64,000 nt of DNA from Promethearchaeota archaeon (lineage in GTDB: Archaea > Asgardarchaeota > Thorarchaeia > Thorarchaeales > Thorarchaeaceae), in contig WJMJ01000059.1 in NCBI GenBank assembly GCA_014728035.1, forward strand, positions 1 to 64,000, read 5' to 3'. The position numbers and the translations under genes are program-made. Below the pieces are notes generated by a model that worked only from the letters and a program-made list of their open reading frames with translations, was not told the origin of the DNA and made no database searches. This document shows, piece after piece, positions 38,071 to 48,103 of this stretch. Within the stretch, counting starts at the first letter, position 1. Each line of letters opens with the position of its first letter.

Positions 38071-39837
38071 TCAGCCTAATGATGCAATATCTTTTCGTAC
38101 CTTTCGTATTTCTTCGATTGGATCGGCAAATTCCAATTTACTAGTTGAGAGATCTAAAGAATCACGATATTTCGAGACCCTCCCTTGAATGGCAACATAT
38201 CTACCTAAAGCACGATCTGAATTTTGTTCAATTGGTGCAGTATCTCTTCCAGTCTTCTCAATGATGCGTTGTGCTTCTTCTGCAGATATTCCTAAAAGAT
38301 CTTCACCTGATTCTCCAAAAAGAGTAGCTCTAATACTGCCTGAACCGTCATCTATAGTTATTTTGAAGAGCATTCGATATTCTGGTTTCTTCACATCTCC
38401 ACAGACTGCACAGTTATATCTTCCATCTTCGAAATTGAGTTTTTTCCTGCAATCTGGACAAGATGGATATACTGGCTTGGATTGTGAGATGTTTACAATA
38501 ATTCCACAAATCTCAATGGTCTTGCCCTCAGTCGATGCATCGATGTCTCCAATCATATATCTATTTGCACTTACGGTGGGTCTGGTTGAAACTTCGGAGA
38601 TGTCAAGGTCTGCGATAGATGTATCTTTTGGATTGATGGTGATTTCAGCTTTTCTTCCAACCTGATATTCATACCCTCCACGAAAACCTTCTTTCACATA
38701 TCCATGAAGAACTCGGATAACATCCCCTTCTTCAATTCCTGTTATTTTATCAACATCATCATTCCAAAATGTTACTCTTATAGTTCCAGTGTCATCAGCG
38801 ACGATTATGTTCTGGACTCGACCTTCGGATCCTTCTCTATCGAAAGTGGTAATGTCAAAAATACGTACAACTTTCCCTTCCAAATCCACATCCCACATTC
38901 CTGTCGACAAATCCTCTATTTTCTTCATTCCGAGAGCTTCAGAACCTCCTGATGGTGCGGCATAATCAGCAATATCAATATCCATGTCAAGTGCTCTATC
39001 TATTTTGGATGACCGTCCGGCATGTACCTCTATCTCTCCACTTCTACCAGTTCTGGTGTATCCTCCAGTTAGCCGGATAATTTCACCCTCTTTGACTGAT
39101 TGCATTTCTTCTGCAAAATCATCCCAGAAGACCATTCGCGTACTACCCGACTCATCGGCAACAACGATACTCATTACTTTTCCTTCTTTTCCATCTGATT
39201 TTCTTGTAAAAGTGGAAAGTTTGAATATTCGCTGCACTTTCCCAAGTATCGTAATATCATACTCCCGGTCTTTTAGTTCACTGATCCTGTTGGGTTCTCT
39301 TTTACCTAAATCAATGTCCAAATCTTCCATTTCGTAGTCTTCAAGGACTCTGATTCCTCCCATCCTTCCCAAATTCAATTCCAAGGCATCTCGAAGCCCT
39401 TTCTTAACATATGCTCCTCTTATCTGCACTACTCCCCCAGCTTCAATTGCTCCCTCCGAAACAGCGGCGGTCTTCTCATCCCAGAGAGCTACACGAATAC
39501 TTCCAGTTTCATCTGCAACAATTATACTGGCAACTTTTCCTTCTCCTCCATCAGAACGTGAAAAGGTTCTTACTGGAGCAATTTGAACTACTTTTGCTGT
39601 GAGAGCTACACTTCGAGTTGACTCCGATATATCCTCTATTCTAAGACGTGCTTTTGGAGATAGTTGATGTGTATCAATTCCAAGTTCTCTTGCAACAATC
39701 ATCGCAGCAGATTCTTCATTAACTACCTCAGGTCCCAATTCATCTCTTTTTGCCTGAATCATTTCAACAATATCTTTCCGGTCATAATCCGGCAATTGTT
39801 TCAGAATTATTTCAATAGTTTCTTCAAGGGTGAGCAT
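38071..39837 (-). CDS. rpa: Replication protein A (multi-OB ssDNA-binding protein)
   Basis: 588 aa. Three similar OB folds are evident from repeats of the strand VxSIxVADExGSxRVxxWDD (about residues 65-165, 185-285, 305-405). A C-terminal zinc finger CPDCRKK...CAVCG (about 467-487) and a fourth OB domain follow. Single-chain RPA for replication and repair. It is divergent from the PolD large-subunit gene with a 200-bp shared promoter region. Confidence 0.92.
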   Translation of the reverse strand: MLTLEETIEIILKQLPDYDRKDIVEMIQAKRDELGPEVVNEESAAMIVARELGIDTHQLSPKARLRIEDISESTRSVALTAKVVQIAPVRTFSRSDGGEGKVASIIVADETGSIRVALWDEKTAAVSEGAIEAGGVVQIRGAYVKKGLRDALELNLGRMGGIRVLEDYEMEDLDIDLGKREPNRISELKDREYDITILGKVQRIFKLSTFTRKSDGKEGKVMSIVVADESGSTRMVFWDDFAEEMQSVKEGEIIRLTGGYTRTGRSGEIEVHAGRSSKIDRALDMDIDIADYAAPSGGSEALGMKKIEDLSTGMWDVDLEGKVVRIFDITTFDREGSEGRVQNIIVADDTGTIRVTFWNDDVDKITGIEEGDVIRVLHGYVKEGFRGGYEYQVGRKAEITINPKDTSIADLDISEVSTRPTVSANRYMIGDIDASTEGKTIEICGIIVNISQSKPVYPSCPDCRKKLNFEDGRYNCAVCGDVKKPEYRMLFKITIDDGSGSIRATLFGESGEDLLGISAEEAQRIIEKTGRDTAPIEQNSDRALGRYVAIQGRVSKYRDSLDLSTSKLEFADPIEEIRKVRKDIASLG

Positions 39838-40039
39838 AATTATTTCCCATCCATACTTTAGATAGTGGTTTTGGCCGATTTATTGTTCTACTCATCCCCT
39901 TTAAAGTAGTATACTCTTAGTAGGCGAGCTGTAACTCAATTCATCTATGATATTTTTGAGATTTACCGCCTATTGAAGAATTGATTTGTTTTCAACGAAA
40001 GACAAAATAATCATTATCTGAAGAATCACTTGAATCATT

Positions 40040-43000
40040 GTGACCGAGCCCGATGCAGACCTACCTCTACCAGAACATAGTATTACTTACAAAGAATACT
40101 TCCACTCACTACAATCTGCAGTTACTGAAATTTACAAGGTAGCTGAGTCTGCGCGAGCAGTGGGATATGACCCTCAAAAAAGAGTAGAAATTCCACCTGC
40201 CCATGATGTTGCAGCTCGCGTGGAGGCAACACTTGAAGGACCAAAAGGAGTCGCAATAAGAATCCGCGAACTACAGGAAACATACTCACGTGAAGAAGTA
40301 GCATTTATTGTTGCTAAAGAAGTAGCTTTGGGAGAGCTTGGTGGGATTGAGGACTCTGAAAAAGCTGCAGATAAAGCGGTACGGGTTGCTCTTTCTATCC
40401 TTACCGAGAGTATCACAGCAGCACCTCTTGAGGGAATTTCAAAAGTTCGAATACGTGGATCTGGAACTGATCAATATCTAGCTCTATATCTTGCTGGTCC
40501 CATAAGAGCTGCTGGAGGAACAGAGGCAGCTGTAACCGTACTTGTCGCTGATCATGTGCGACAAGTATTGCAACTTCCTGCATATCGTGCAAGTGAAGAC
40601 GAAGTCGAGCGTGCTCTTGAAGAAATTGAATTATATGCGCGAAATGCTAATTTACAGTATACTTTGAAACCCGAACATATTCGTTTTGCTGCTTCCAAAT
40701 TACCAATTATGCTTACAGGTGATCCTACTGAACGTTATGAAGTATCAGGTAGTAGAGATTTAGACCGAATTGAATCCAACCGTGTTAGAGGTGGGTCTGT
40801 TCTTGTACTCAATGATGGTGTTGTTGGTCGTGCTGCCAAACTTGCAAAGATTGTAAATCGTGTCAAAATCCCCGGATGGGAGTGGCTTGATGAACTTGCA
40901 GCGAAGGTTTCTAAGGCAAAGACGACAAAAAGTGATGACTCTGAAACCAAAAAGCTAGCTCCAAAACCTGATTATCTTGCAGACGTTATTGGGGGGCGCC
41001 CAGTATTTTCACATCCTAGTAGAGTAGGTGGATTTCGCTTAAGATACGGACGTTCTAGAAATACCGGGCTTGCCGGTGTGGGTACCCACCCCGCAACAAT
41101 GTTTTTGGTTGAAGAATTTCTTGCGCCTGGTACTCATATTAGGACAGAACGTCCTGGAAAGGGATCCATTGTCGCTCCCGTAGATAGTATTGAAGGCCCA
41201 ATTGTATTGTTACGAAATGGTACTGTCCAGCAAGTGAATACAAGTAATGAGGCTCGAGAAATTCAAGGTCAAGTTGAGAGGATATTGTATCTTGGTGATA
41301 TTCTTATTGCACTAGGAGAGTTTCTTGAAAATAATCATCCTCTTGTTCCATCGGGGTATTGTGAAGAATGGTGGTCTCACGACCTTGACCAATTCTGTTC
41401 TAAACTGGATACAAAATCCCTTCAAACGAAATTATCAAAAATGAATCTTACAACAGACCAGATTGACAGATTTATTCAAGAACCTTTGAAATTTATTCCA
41501 ACTGCTCAACAGGCATTAACCATAGCAGAAGAATTGGGTGTTCCTCTTCATCCTCATTATTTGTACCGTTGGCTTTCTCTCACTCCCGAACAGACATTAG
41601 ATTTGAGAGAATGGGTCATCAAAAACCATACAATCGAATCGACTAAAAATGGTGATGTTCTTGTATTACCAAATGACGCAAAATACAAAGAACTTCTAGA
41701 ATTGCTTGGAGCAGAGCATACACTTCAGAAAAAACGCAGTGAAATTCATCTTTCTGATGAACCAATAATTGTTTTTTCTCAACTTGGTGATGTAGATTGT
41801 AGCCCTACTGGCGCTGATTCCCTGGAGCTGGTCAATTCTGTATCTCCTATAGAACTTCGGGACAAGCTTGGGTTTGCAATTGGTGCTAGAATGGGACGTC
41901 CTGAAAAAGCTTTAGCCAGAAAGATGCGTCCGCCTGTACAGTCACTTTTTCCAGTTGGCAGGACAAAATCCAGTGAAAGGCGAATTGAGAAGGTGGCTGA
42001 GTCAACTCAAGCAATTTCTACTTTGGATATGTTTGATGGAAGTGGAGGAGAAACTCCGGTTCATGGTGTAAACGTTGAGATGGTTTCACGAGTATGTCCC
42101 AATTGCGAAACTCACACCTTTGAGAGCTTTTGTCCGGAATGTAAAATTCACACAGAGCTTCAAAGATACTGTTCCCATGAAGAATGTGGCCTTCCCATTG
42201 ACGAATCTACTGGCTTCTGCCCCCGAAGTCACGATGTTAATCTTATTCGTGATACTCGTGACTATCAGCTTGATTTGTCCACTCTTTTAGATCGTGTTAA
42301 ACATGAAATTGAAGAACCTCATACCCATGGAATTAGAGGTGTATTAGGGCTAACCAGTGGCTTGAAGATACCTGAGTATCTTGGAAAAGGTATACTCCGT
42401 GCTAAGCATGACGTATACTGTTATCGTGATGGCACTGCGCGATTTGATGCTACCGATGCCCCTCTTACTCATTTCATTCCTCGAGAAATTGGGGTGTCTA
42501 TCCAAAAATTGAATCAGATTGGGTATAAAGTAGACATTGAAGGGAACCCTCTGGTTTCCGATGACCAAATAGTGGAATTGAAGGTCCAAGATATTATTGT
42601 TCCAGAGAATTGTGCTGACTATTTGATTCGTGTAGGCAAATTTGTGGATGATTGTCTTGAAAAGATCTATGGGATGAACAGATTCTATAATTTCTCAACT
42701 CAAACGGATATTGTCGGACAACTTGTCATTGGTCTTGCTCCTCATACATCAGCTGGCATAATTGGTAGAATTGTAGGTTTCACAAATGCAAGTCTATGTT
42801 ATGCTCATCCATATTGGCATGCTGCTAAACGGCGGAATTGTCTTGTTGGACATGAAGAAGTAGTGCTTCTTGACGATTTAGGAATTGTGCATACAAAACC
42901 TATTTCCAGTCTTGAGGGAGAGAATCTCAGCAAATTCAAGTTGCTTTCTATTGACGAAAAAGGTCGAATTTTGCCTCAACCAATCCAAGAGCTAGTTAAG

Positions 43001-44980
43001 CTACCTGCTCCAGAACTTCTTTATCGTATTCGGACCGAAACGGGGCGAGAAATGACCGTTACACCTGATCATAAAATGGTACGAAAAACTGATACTGGCA
43101 TTGAGTTTGTTGAAACCGAGCAGCTCTCGCCTGATGATATTCTTCTATCATTGAAAGACATGCCTTCTATAGAAAAACTCAAACACATTGATCTCATTGA
43201 ATACTATGCCAAAACCGATGCCGTATCCGACATGAGAATCCATGGTGTCAAAGAAATCCTACATTTGGAAATTGGAAGGTGGAATAGTTTTCCCGTTTCT
43301 ACAGATTCTTTATCGCTTGATATTTCATCCACCGTTCTTTGGGAATATATTTGCAAAGATTCAATCCCTCTTGATATATTTCTAGATTTACTTTCCCGTG
43401 AGAATTTGAATGTTGATTACTCCCAGCTAACAATAAGCTATAGAGAATCTACTAATCATATTCCAGTCCTTCTTGACTTGGACCGAGAGCTGGGTGAGCT
43501 TGCTGGGTTGTACCTATCTACTGGGTTTTCGTGTATTGATCTGTCTAGAGATAAAACGGATTACTCATATCGGACGATTTGGAATACATTGGAATCCGAG
43601 ATTGCAAAACAAATTGAATCCCATTGTAAATCTATTTTCGGTGTATCTCCTTCGATTGAAGAGAATGCTGATGGCAAGTACAGACTCACTATTAATGGAA
43701 AAGTATTCATGGAATTGTTCAGAGATATCCTTGGTCTTGGTAGTGATAATTGCGAACAAAGAGCTGACAGATGTATTTGCTTTTCAACTGAATTTCAAAA
43801 AGGACTCGTGAGTGTTTTGCTTGAAAACACCACGGCTATCAGCAATTCTGCAATAATAACTTCGGAAAATAGAAATCTACTGAATCATCTTGGACTCATT
43901 CTAATTCAATTTGGTATTTTTCCACATTATACAACTTTAACACGACCAACAGACGGTTGCGATAAGTTGCAAACATTTTATTCTCTTCAAATTTCTTCTG
44001 ATGACTTTGAATACTTAGAAGACATTCTATTCTCTGACTGCTCAGATCAAGTTGCAAAAAATTCAGCCTCCTGTGTTATCGAGAAAAAACAATACAGCGA
44101 GTTTGGGGACTTCTATGAAGTAGCAATAACTGAGATTGAAGTGATTAATAATCATTCTGAAGATTTTGTTTACGATTTCGTTATTGATGGTGAAAACAAA
44201 ACTTTCATCGGGGGTTTTGGTTCTCTTGCCACATATGATTGTGATGGGGATGAAGACGCTGTCATCTTGGTTATGGATGCACTGTTGAATTTTTCCAAGT
44301 CCTATCTCCCAGCTGGAAGAGGGGGTTTTATGGATGCACCGCTTGTTCTATCAGTAATTCTAAATCCCAATGAAGTTGATGATGAAGCACATAACATTGA
44401 GGTTTGCAGTCGCTATCCTGCAGAATTCTATAATCTTGTTTCTGAAGCTAAACATCCTAAAGCTGTGCAAAATCTTGTTGATATTATTGAGAACCGACTT
44501 AACTCTCCAATTCAGTATGAAGGATTCATGTATACTCACGGAACGACCTCTTTTGATGCAGGACCACGAAATACACGTTACAAAGTTCTAGGAAGTATGG
44601 TTGAAAAACTTGATGCGCAGCTACGATTGGCTAAATTGATTCGTGCTGTAGATGAACAGGATGTTGCTGCCCGTGTTCTCTCAAATCATTTCTTACGAGA
44701 TATCCGTGGGAATCTTAGAGCATATTCGACTCAAAAAATCCAGTGCCTGAAATGTCATCGAGTATATCGGCGAATTCCTCTATCTGGTCTTTGTAGATGC
44801 GGAGCTTCATTGTCACTTACAGTAAGAAAGAAGAATATATCCAAGTATCTTGAGGTTGCTGAGCGGATGATCGAGGAGCATGGATTGAGTGACTATCTTA
44901 GACAACGAATCCGCTTGGTAAATTCAGCTCTTGAATCCTTATTCTTCTCAGAGCAGACCGCATTGACAGATTATTTCTAA
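40040..44980 (+). CDS. polD2: DNA polymerase D large subunit (DP2) with intein
   Basis: 1646 aa precursor, 1179 aa after splicing. Catalytic subunit of archaeal family D polymerase. N-extein residues 1-933 include GPIRAAGGTEAAVTVLVADH, a zinc region CPNCETHTF...CPEC and the HPYWHAAKRRN motif. The motif is split from CDGDEDAVILVMDALLNFS, which holds catalytic Asp residues, by a 467-residue intein. C-extein ends with a second zinc motif (CLKCHRVYRR...CRCG). GTG start at 40040. The small subunit DP1 is not in this window. Confidence 0.95.
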   Translation: MTEPDADLPLPEHSITYKEYFHSLQSAVTEIYKVAESARAVGYDPQKRVEIPPAHDVAARVEATLEGPKGVAIRIRELQETYSREEVAFIVAKEVALGELGGIEDSEKAADKAVRVALSILTESITAAPLEGISKVRIRGSGTDQYLALYLAGPIRAAGGTEAAVTVLVADHVRQVLQLPAYRASEDEVERALEEIELYARNANLQYTLKPEHIRFAASKLPIMLTGDPTERYEVSGSRDLDRIESNRVRGGSVLVLNDGVVGRAAKLAKIVNRVKIPGWEWLDELAAKVSKAKTTKSDDSETKKLAPKPDYLADVIGGRPVFSHPSRVGGFRLRYGRSRNTGLAGVGTHPATMFLVEEFLAPGTHIRTERPGKGSIVAPVDSIEGPIVLLRNGTVQQVNTSNEAREIQGQVERILYLGDILIALGEFLENNHPLVPSGYCEEWWSHDLDQFCSKLDTKSLQTKLSKMNLTTDQIDRFIQEPLKFIPTAQQALTIAEELGVPLHPHYLYRWLSLTPEQTLDLREWVIKNHTIESTKNGDVLVLPNDAKYKELLELLGAEHTLQKKRSEIHLSDEPIIVFSQLGDVDCSPTGADSLELVNSVSPIELRDKLGFAIGARMGRPEKALARKMRPPVQSLFPVGRTKSSERRIEKVAESTQAISTLDMFDGSGGETPVHGVNVEMVSRVCPNCETHTFESFCPECKIHTELQRYCSHEECGLPIDESTGFCPRSHDVNLIRDTRDYQLDLSTLLDRVKHEIEEPHTHGIRGVLGLTSGLKIPEYLGKGILRAKHDVYCYRDGTARFDATDAPLTHFIPREIGVSIQKLNQIGYKVDIEGNPLVSDDQIVELKVQDIIVPENCADYLIRVGKFVDDCLEKIYGMNRFYNFSTQTDIVGQLVIGLAPHTSAGIIGRIVGFTNASLCYAHPYWHAAKRRNCLVGHEEVVLLDDLGIVHTKPISSLEGENLSKFKLLSIDEKGRILPQPIQELVKLPAPELLYRIRTETGREMTVTPDHKMVRKTDTGIEFVETEQLSPDDILLSLKDMPSIEKLKHIDLIEYYAKTDAVSDMRIHGVKEILHLEIGRWNSFPVSTDSLSLDISSTVLWEYICKDSIPLDIFLDLLSRENLNVDYSQLTISYRESTNHIPVLLDLDRELGELAGLYLSTGFSCIDLSRDKTDYSYRTIWNTLESEIAKQIESHCKSIFGVSPSIEENADGKYRLTINGKVFMELFRDILGLGSDNCEQRADRCICFSTEFQKGLVSVLLENTTAISNSAIITSENRNLLNHLGLILIQFGIFPHYTTLTRPTDGCDKLQTFYSLQISSDDFEYLEDILFSDCSDQVAKNSASCVIEKKQYSEFGDFYEVAITEIEVINNHSEDFVYDFVIDGENKTFIGGFGSLATYDCDGDEDAVILVMDALLNFSKSYLPAGRGGFMDAPLVLSVILNPNEVDDEAHNIEVCSRYPAEFYNLVSEAKHPKAVQNLVDIIENRLNSPIQYEGFMYTHGTTSFDAGPRNTRYKVLGSMVEKLDAQLRLAKLIRAVDEQDVAARVLSNHFLRDIRGNLRAYSTQKIQCLKCHRVYRRIPLSGLCRCGASLSLTVRKKNISKYLEVAERMIEEHGLSDYLRQRIRLVNSALESLFFSEQTALTDYF
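42839..44239 (+). other. Intein in DP2 active-site loop
   Basis: 467 codons (precursor residues 934-1400) inserted between N and C of KRRN|CDGDED. Block A CLVGHEEVVLLDD begins with Cys1. Block B MTVTPDHKMV has the TxxH. Block F is VYDFVIDGENKTFIGG. The last residues are ATYD before extein Cys+1, so the usual penultimate His is Tyr and the terminal Asn is Asp. LAGLYLSTG may be a decayed LAGLIDADG motif, so the homing endonuclease is probably inactive. The insertion site is one known for DP2 inteins. Confidence 0.9.
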
Positions 44981-44983
44981 TAT

Positions 44984-45832
44984 TCATAAATGTTCTACAG
45001 CAAGTCTAAGAAGTTCTCTATCTTCAATCATTCCAATCAGATGTCCTGTAGCAGACATTACTGGTGCTTGATCTATATCGTTCTTTCTAAGTACTCTGAC
45101 ACATTCAGCAAGTGAAGTTACTTCACTCACATTGATGATATTCTTGGTCATTACTTCTTTTACTGGAACATTGGGTAACTTGAGAAGTCTTTTTGTTACA
45201 ATCAAAAAGTCCTTTGAAGTCCAGCCCCATTCGACTGCACTCTCAGTACCACTGTGTGTTGCAGATACACTGTCTTCAACTGTGACTTCAGAAAGCTGAA
45301 TGTAATCACTTACAGAAATCATTCCGGTAATTCCGCCGCTTGCATTTAATACAACTATCGCATTTTTGTTTGCCATCTCCATTATCAAATAGGTCAGTGG
45401 AAGAGGAGTTTCTTCCCAAGTTGACGTGATTTCCTTTGAAACATATGGACTAACATCTCTCTCTTTGAATTCTTCATTCTGAAGTACTGCCCCCAAGATA
45501 TCTGGTATTGTTATCATTCCTACTAGCTCTTCATCATCAATCACAGGTAATCTCCGAAAGTTCTGTTCGAGCATGGTTTTAGCTGCTGTTTTCAACATGG
45601 TTCTGGGAGTCACCGTTTCAGGATCCCTAACCATCAAAAGTGCTAATTGATTTTCATCTGCTTTTCGCAACAAATCCGTCCTTGTAACTATTCCCACAAG
45701 TTTTTTTGACCCTTTTTTGACTACTGGTAATCCATTAATCTGTTTTTCAGCCATGATTTGTAGGACATCTTCTCTTGTTCCTGGGACTGCGACATAAACC
45801 ACATCAGATTGCATAAATTCGGATACCTTCAC
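44984..45832 (-). CDS. CBS-domain protein (four CBS motifs)
   Basis: 282 aa built of two CBS pairs. Repeated pattern VMT/MVRDPETV...A...M.....R.LPVID.E.LVGMIT can be followed four times. No attached catalytic or DNA-binding domain. CBS pairs bind adenosyl ligands, so an energy-sensing role is possible. Convergent with the DP2 gene, 3 nt apart. Confidence 0.85.
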   Translation of the reverse strand: MKVSEFMQSDVVYVAVPGTREDVLQIMAEKQINGLPVVKKGSKKLVGIVTRTDLLRKADENQLALLMVRDPETVTPRTMLKTAAKTMLEQNFRRLPVIDDEELVGMITIPDILGAVLQNEEFKERDVSPYVSKEITSTWEETPLPLTYLIMEMANKNAIVVLNASGGITGMISVSDYIQLSEVTVEDSVSATHSGTESAVEWGWTSKDFLIVTKRLLKLPNVPVKEVMTKNIINVSEVTSLAECVRVLRKNDIDQAPVMSATGHLIGMIEDRELLRLAVEHL

Positions 45833-45959
45833 TGTTTTGTTCCACTCCAGTATGCTCTATGACTACTCTCTCCAGCAAACACATCTGAAACTGATTCGTT
45901 TCAGACAGAACAAGAATAGGAACTTATTGAACCTTTTATGTGTACCGTTCCGATTTTCA

Positions 45960-46520
45960 TTACCAAGGATGTTTCTTTAGTCCAAGTAGATATCCCAACG
46001 CATTGCTAATCCAATGGATTGCAAGTGTGAAGGAAACTAATATCATGACATAGATTGGAGCTGGTTGGATAATTGGACTGGCAAAAAGCAAAGCAAGTAT
46101 GATGAATCCTAGCTGATCCATTACAGGAGATGGATTTCCACTCTTGATATCTATCCTCCTTTTCAAAAAGGAACCAATCAGGTCTCCGGTCAAAGCTCCA
46201 ATTGACATCAAAACTGCGATGGGAATCGTCATAAAGAGGACTGTTTCCATGTCACTTGTTATTAGTACAAATTCACTTAGAACATCCGGAATCAGTGGTG
46301 CAACAAAACTTTGGGCAGTACCTGCCAATGTACCAAATATCACACCCACAACAAAACCTCTGATGGTTTTGCCATCACCTAGAATTCTATGTCCATCTCT
46401 TAGCACCCTACCTCCATCGATGGGTGGTCCACCTCCAAGTAATACTGGTGTTGCATTAGCTATCCATGCTGGAAGTCCGAACCATAGTGATAACTCTATC
46501 AATGCGATTATTTCGTACAT
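45960..46520 (-). CDS. carS: CDP-archaeol synthase
   Basis: 186 aa integral membrane protein. The family's LPAWIANATPVLLGGG and PIDGGRVLRDGHRILGDGKT with RGF mark CarS, which activates unsaturated archaetidic acid with CTP. About five membrane helices. Together with egsA it covers early ether-lipid synthesis. Encoded 9 nt downstream of radB. Confidence 0.92.
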   Translation of the reverse strand: MYEIIALIELSLWFGLPAWIANATPVLLGGGPPIDGGRVLRDGHRILGDGKTIRGFVVGVIFGTLAGTAQSFVAPLIPDVLSEFVLITSDMETVLFMTIPIAVLMSIGALTGDLIGSFLKRRIDIKSGNPSPVMDQLGFIILALLFASPIIQPAPIYVMILVSFTLAIHWISNALGYLLGLKKHPW

Positions 46521-46529
46521 GATGGAACC

Positions 46530-47234
46530 CTACCTTGCAGATTCGTGTTGGTCTTTATCTTCTGGATGTGTACTAAGACCTTTCGGCGTAAGATATAGCA
46601 CCTGTGGACTAGGACCACCTTCCGGATGAACTAGTTCGAGAAGGCGTTCCCCTCTTTTAACTCTTAAGTCCATCTTTACAACAAAATCACTCCAATATTC
46701 CATGATATTATCAGCCACTGGTTCAAACTCATCAGAACTATCAATTGCAGCACGAACTTGATTTAACAGAAGAATTGCAACATCTTTTCTCCTTGCTAAC
46801 CCCTTCAGCAAGCCGGACTGTCTGTTAAGTTCTCTGTGGGCAGCATATGTTGTTCTCTTGTCTCCCAAGGAATTTCTGTAGAGTTTTGTGAATGTGTCAA
46901 TTACTATTAGTTTTGTTTCAGGTCTTAGGTATAGTTGTAAGTCTTCAATGAGAATCCCTTGTTCAGTGAATTTTTTTGGTATCATTATCTGTATTGATTG
47001 TTCAAATGTATCATATTTTCTCCCCATTATTTGCTCCAATCTCTCAATTGGTGAACTACTTTCCGTATTGATGTAAATTGTATGGAAGCCAAGATTTATT
47101 GTAGCATAAACGAATTGCAATGCAAGTGTTGTTTTTCCTGAAGCTGCTTTCCCATATACCTGTGTGAAACACCCTGTAGCGATACCTCCTTCTAGAGCCC
47201 GGTCAATTTTGAAAATACCTGATGGAATTATCAC
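46530..47234 (-). CDS. radB: RadB recombinase paralogue
   Basis: 234 aa RecA-fold ATPase lacking the N-terminal HhH domain of RadA. Walker A is YGKAASGKTTLAL, Walker B TKLIVIDTFT. Involved in archaeal recombination, where it assists RadA. Downstream carS is probably co-transcribed. Confidence 0.9.
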   Translation of the reverse strand: MIIPSGIFKIDRALEGGIATGCFTQVYGKAASGKTTLALQFVYATINLGFHTIYINTESSSPIERLEQIMGRKYDTFEQSIQIMIPKKFTEQGILIEDLQLYLRPETKLIVIDTFTKLYRNSLGDKRTTYAAHRELNRQSGLLKGLARRKDVAILLLNQVRAAIDSSDEFEPVADNIMEYWSDFVVKMDLRVKRGERLLELVHPEGGPSPQVLYLTPKGLSTHPEDKDQHESAR

Positions 47235-47338
47235 TTTTCGTCACATCTATTTTGAATTTGTTACCAAACAAGTGATAAGGATAGCTAATTTGGATACTAT
47301 CACTTAAAATCGGTATCTTTGATTTAGAAGGGATATCT

Positions 47339-48103
47339 TTGGTAAAATACAGAGTTGCAATCGCTACAAGAGATCCACGTACTCTCTATCATGCAATTCG
47401 TCTTATGGAATCATTAGAAATTCCGTTTGTCATCTGTGAACCTGAAGATGTTAAGTGTTCCCTTGCAAGAGTAGTAATCACTTCGAAAGATGATGCTGAT
47501 AAAATTAATTCTACTCGTCTTCTTATTCTTAATGAGGAATTTGATTTTACATCCATTACCTTTGATTTTATGAAAGAGTTTTATCAGCTGAACAAGCCAG
47601 TTTCTTTAACCATTGGTATTGATCCAGGCATGCGGTACGGCTTAGCTTTGCTTCTAGATGACAATCCGATTCTTACCCAGGAAGCCGATTCTCCTTTTGG
47701 AGCTGCTAAACTAACAAGTGAATGGATTGCCCTTGCTAGTGATAGATTGCCTCTTGACCCCCTAATACGGGTGGGAGATGGCTCTAGATTGTATATGGCA
47801 CTGTATTTGAGAGCTCTTCGTGAAATAACTTCCTATCCGATGATAGAACTAGTGGACGAACATCATACTACTATGAAGGGGGGGTCAAACAAATCATCTG
47901 CCGTACTAATTGCAACCCGTTCTGGCAGAAATATTACCGAGTCCGATTATCTTCTGGACTCAAAGACTGGGTATATCAAGTCTCTAAAAAAACTAATTCG
48001 AAGATTGAATGATGGGAAACATAAACTCTCTACCCACGAAGCAATTGCAATATTATCTGGTAACAGATCTGTTCAGGATTTCATTAAATCTGAGGTCTTG
48101 TGA
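47339..48103 (+). CDS. RNase H-fold (RuvC/YqgF-like) protein, unknown
   Basis: 254 aa from TTG 47339. A central segment LTIGIDPGMRYGLALLLDD is the first strand and Asp of an RNase H/RuvC fold. IELVDEHHTT and THEAIAIL provide further possible acidic ligands. The N-terminal ~85 residues form a Rossmann-like module (RVAIATRDPRTLYHAI). Neighbouring radB and xpd suggest DNA repair. It overlaps the convergent xpd by 20 nt. Not the archaeal Hjc resolvase. Confidence 0.6.
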   Translation: MVKYRVAIATRDPRTLYHAIRLMESLEIPFVICEPEDVKCSLARVVITSKDDADKINSTRLLILNEEFDFTSITFDFMKEFYQLNKPVSLTIGIDPGMRYGLALLLDDNPILTQEADSPFGAAKLTSEWIALASDRLPLDPLIRVGDGSRLYMALYLRALREITSYPMIELVDEHHTTMKGGSNKSSAVLIATRSGRNITESDYLLDSKTGYIKSLKKLIRRLNDGKHKLSTHEAIAILSGNRSVQDFIKSEVL

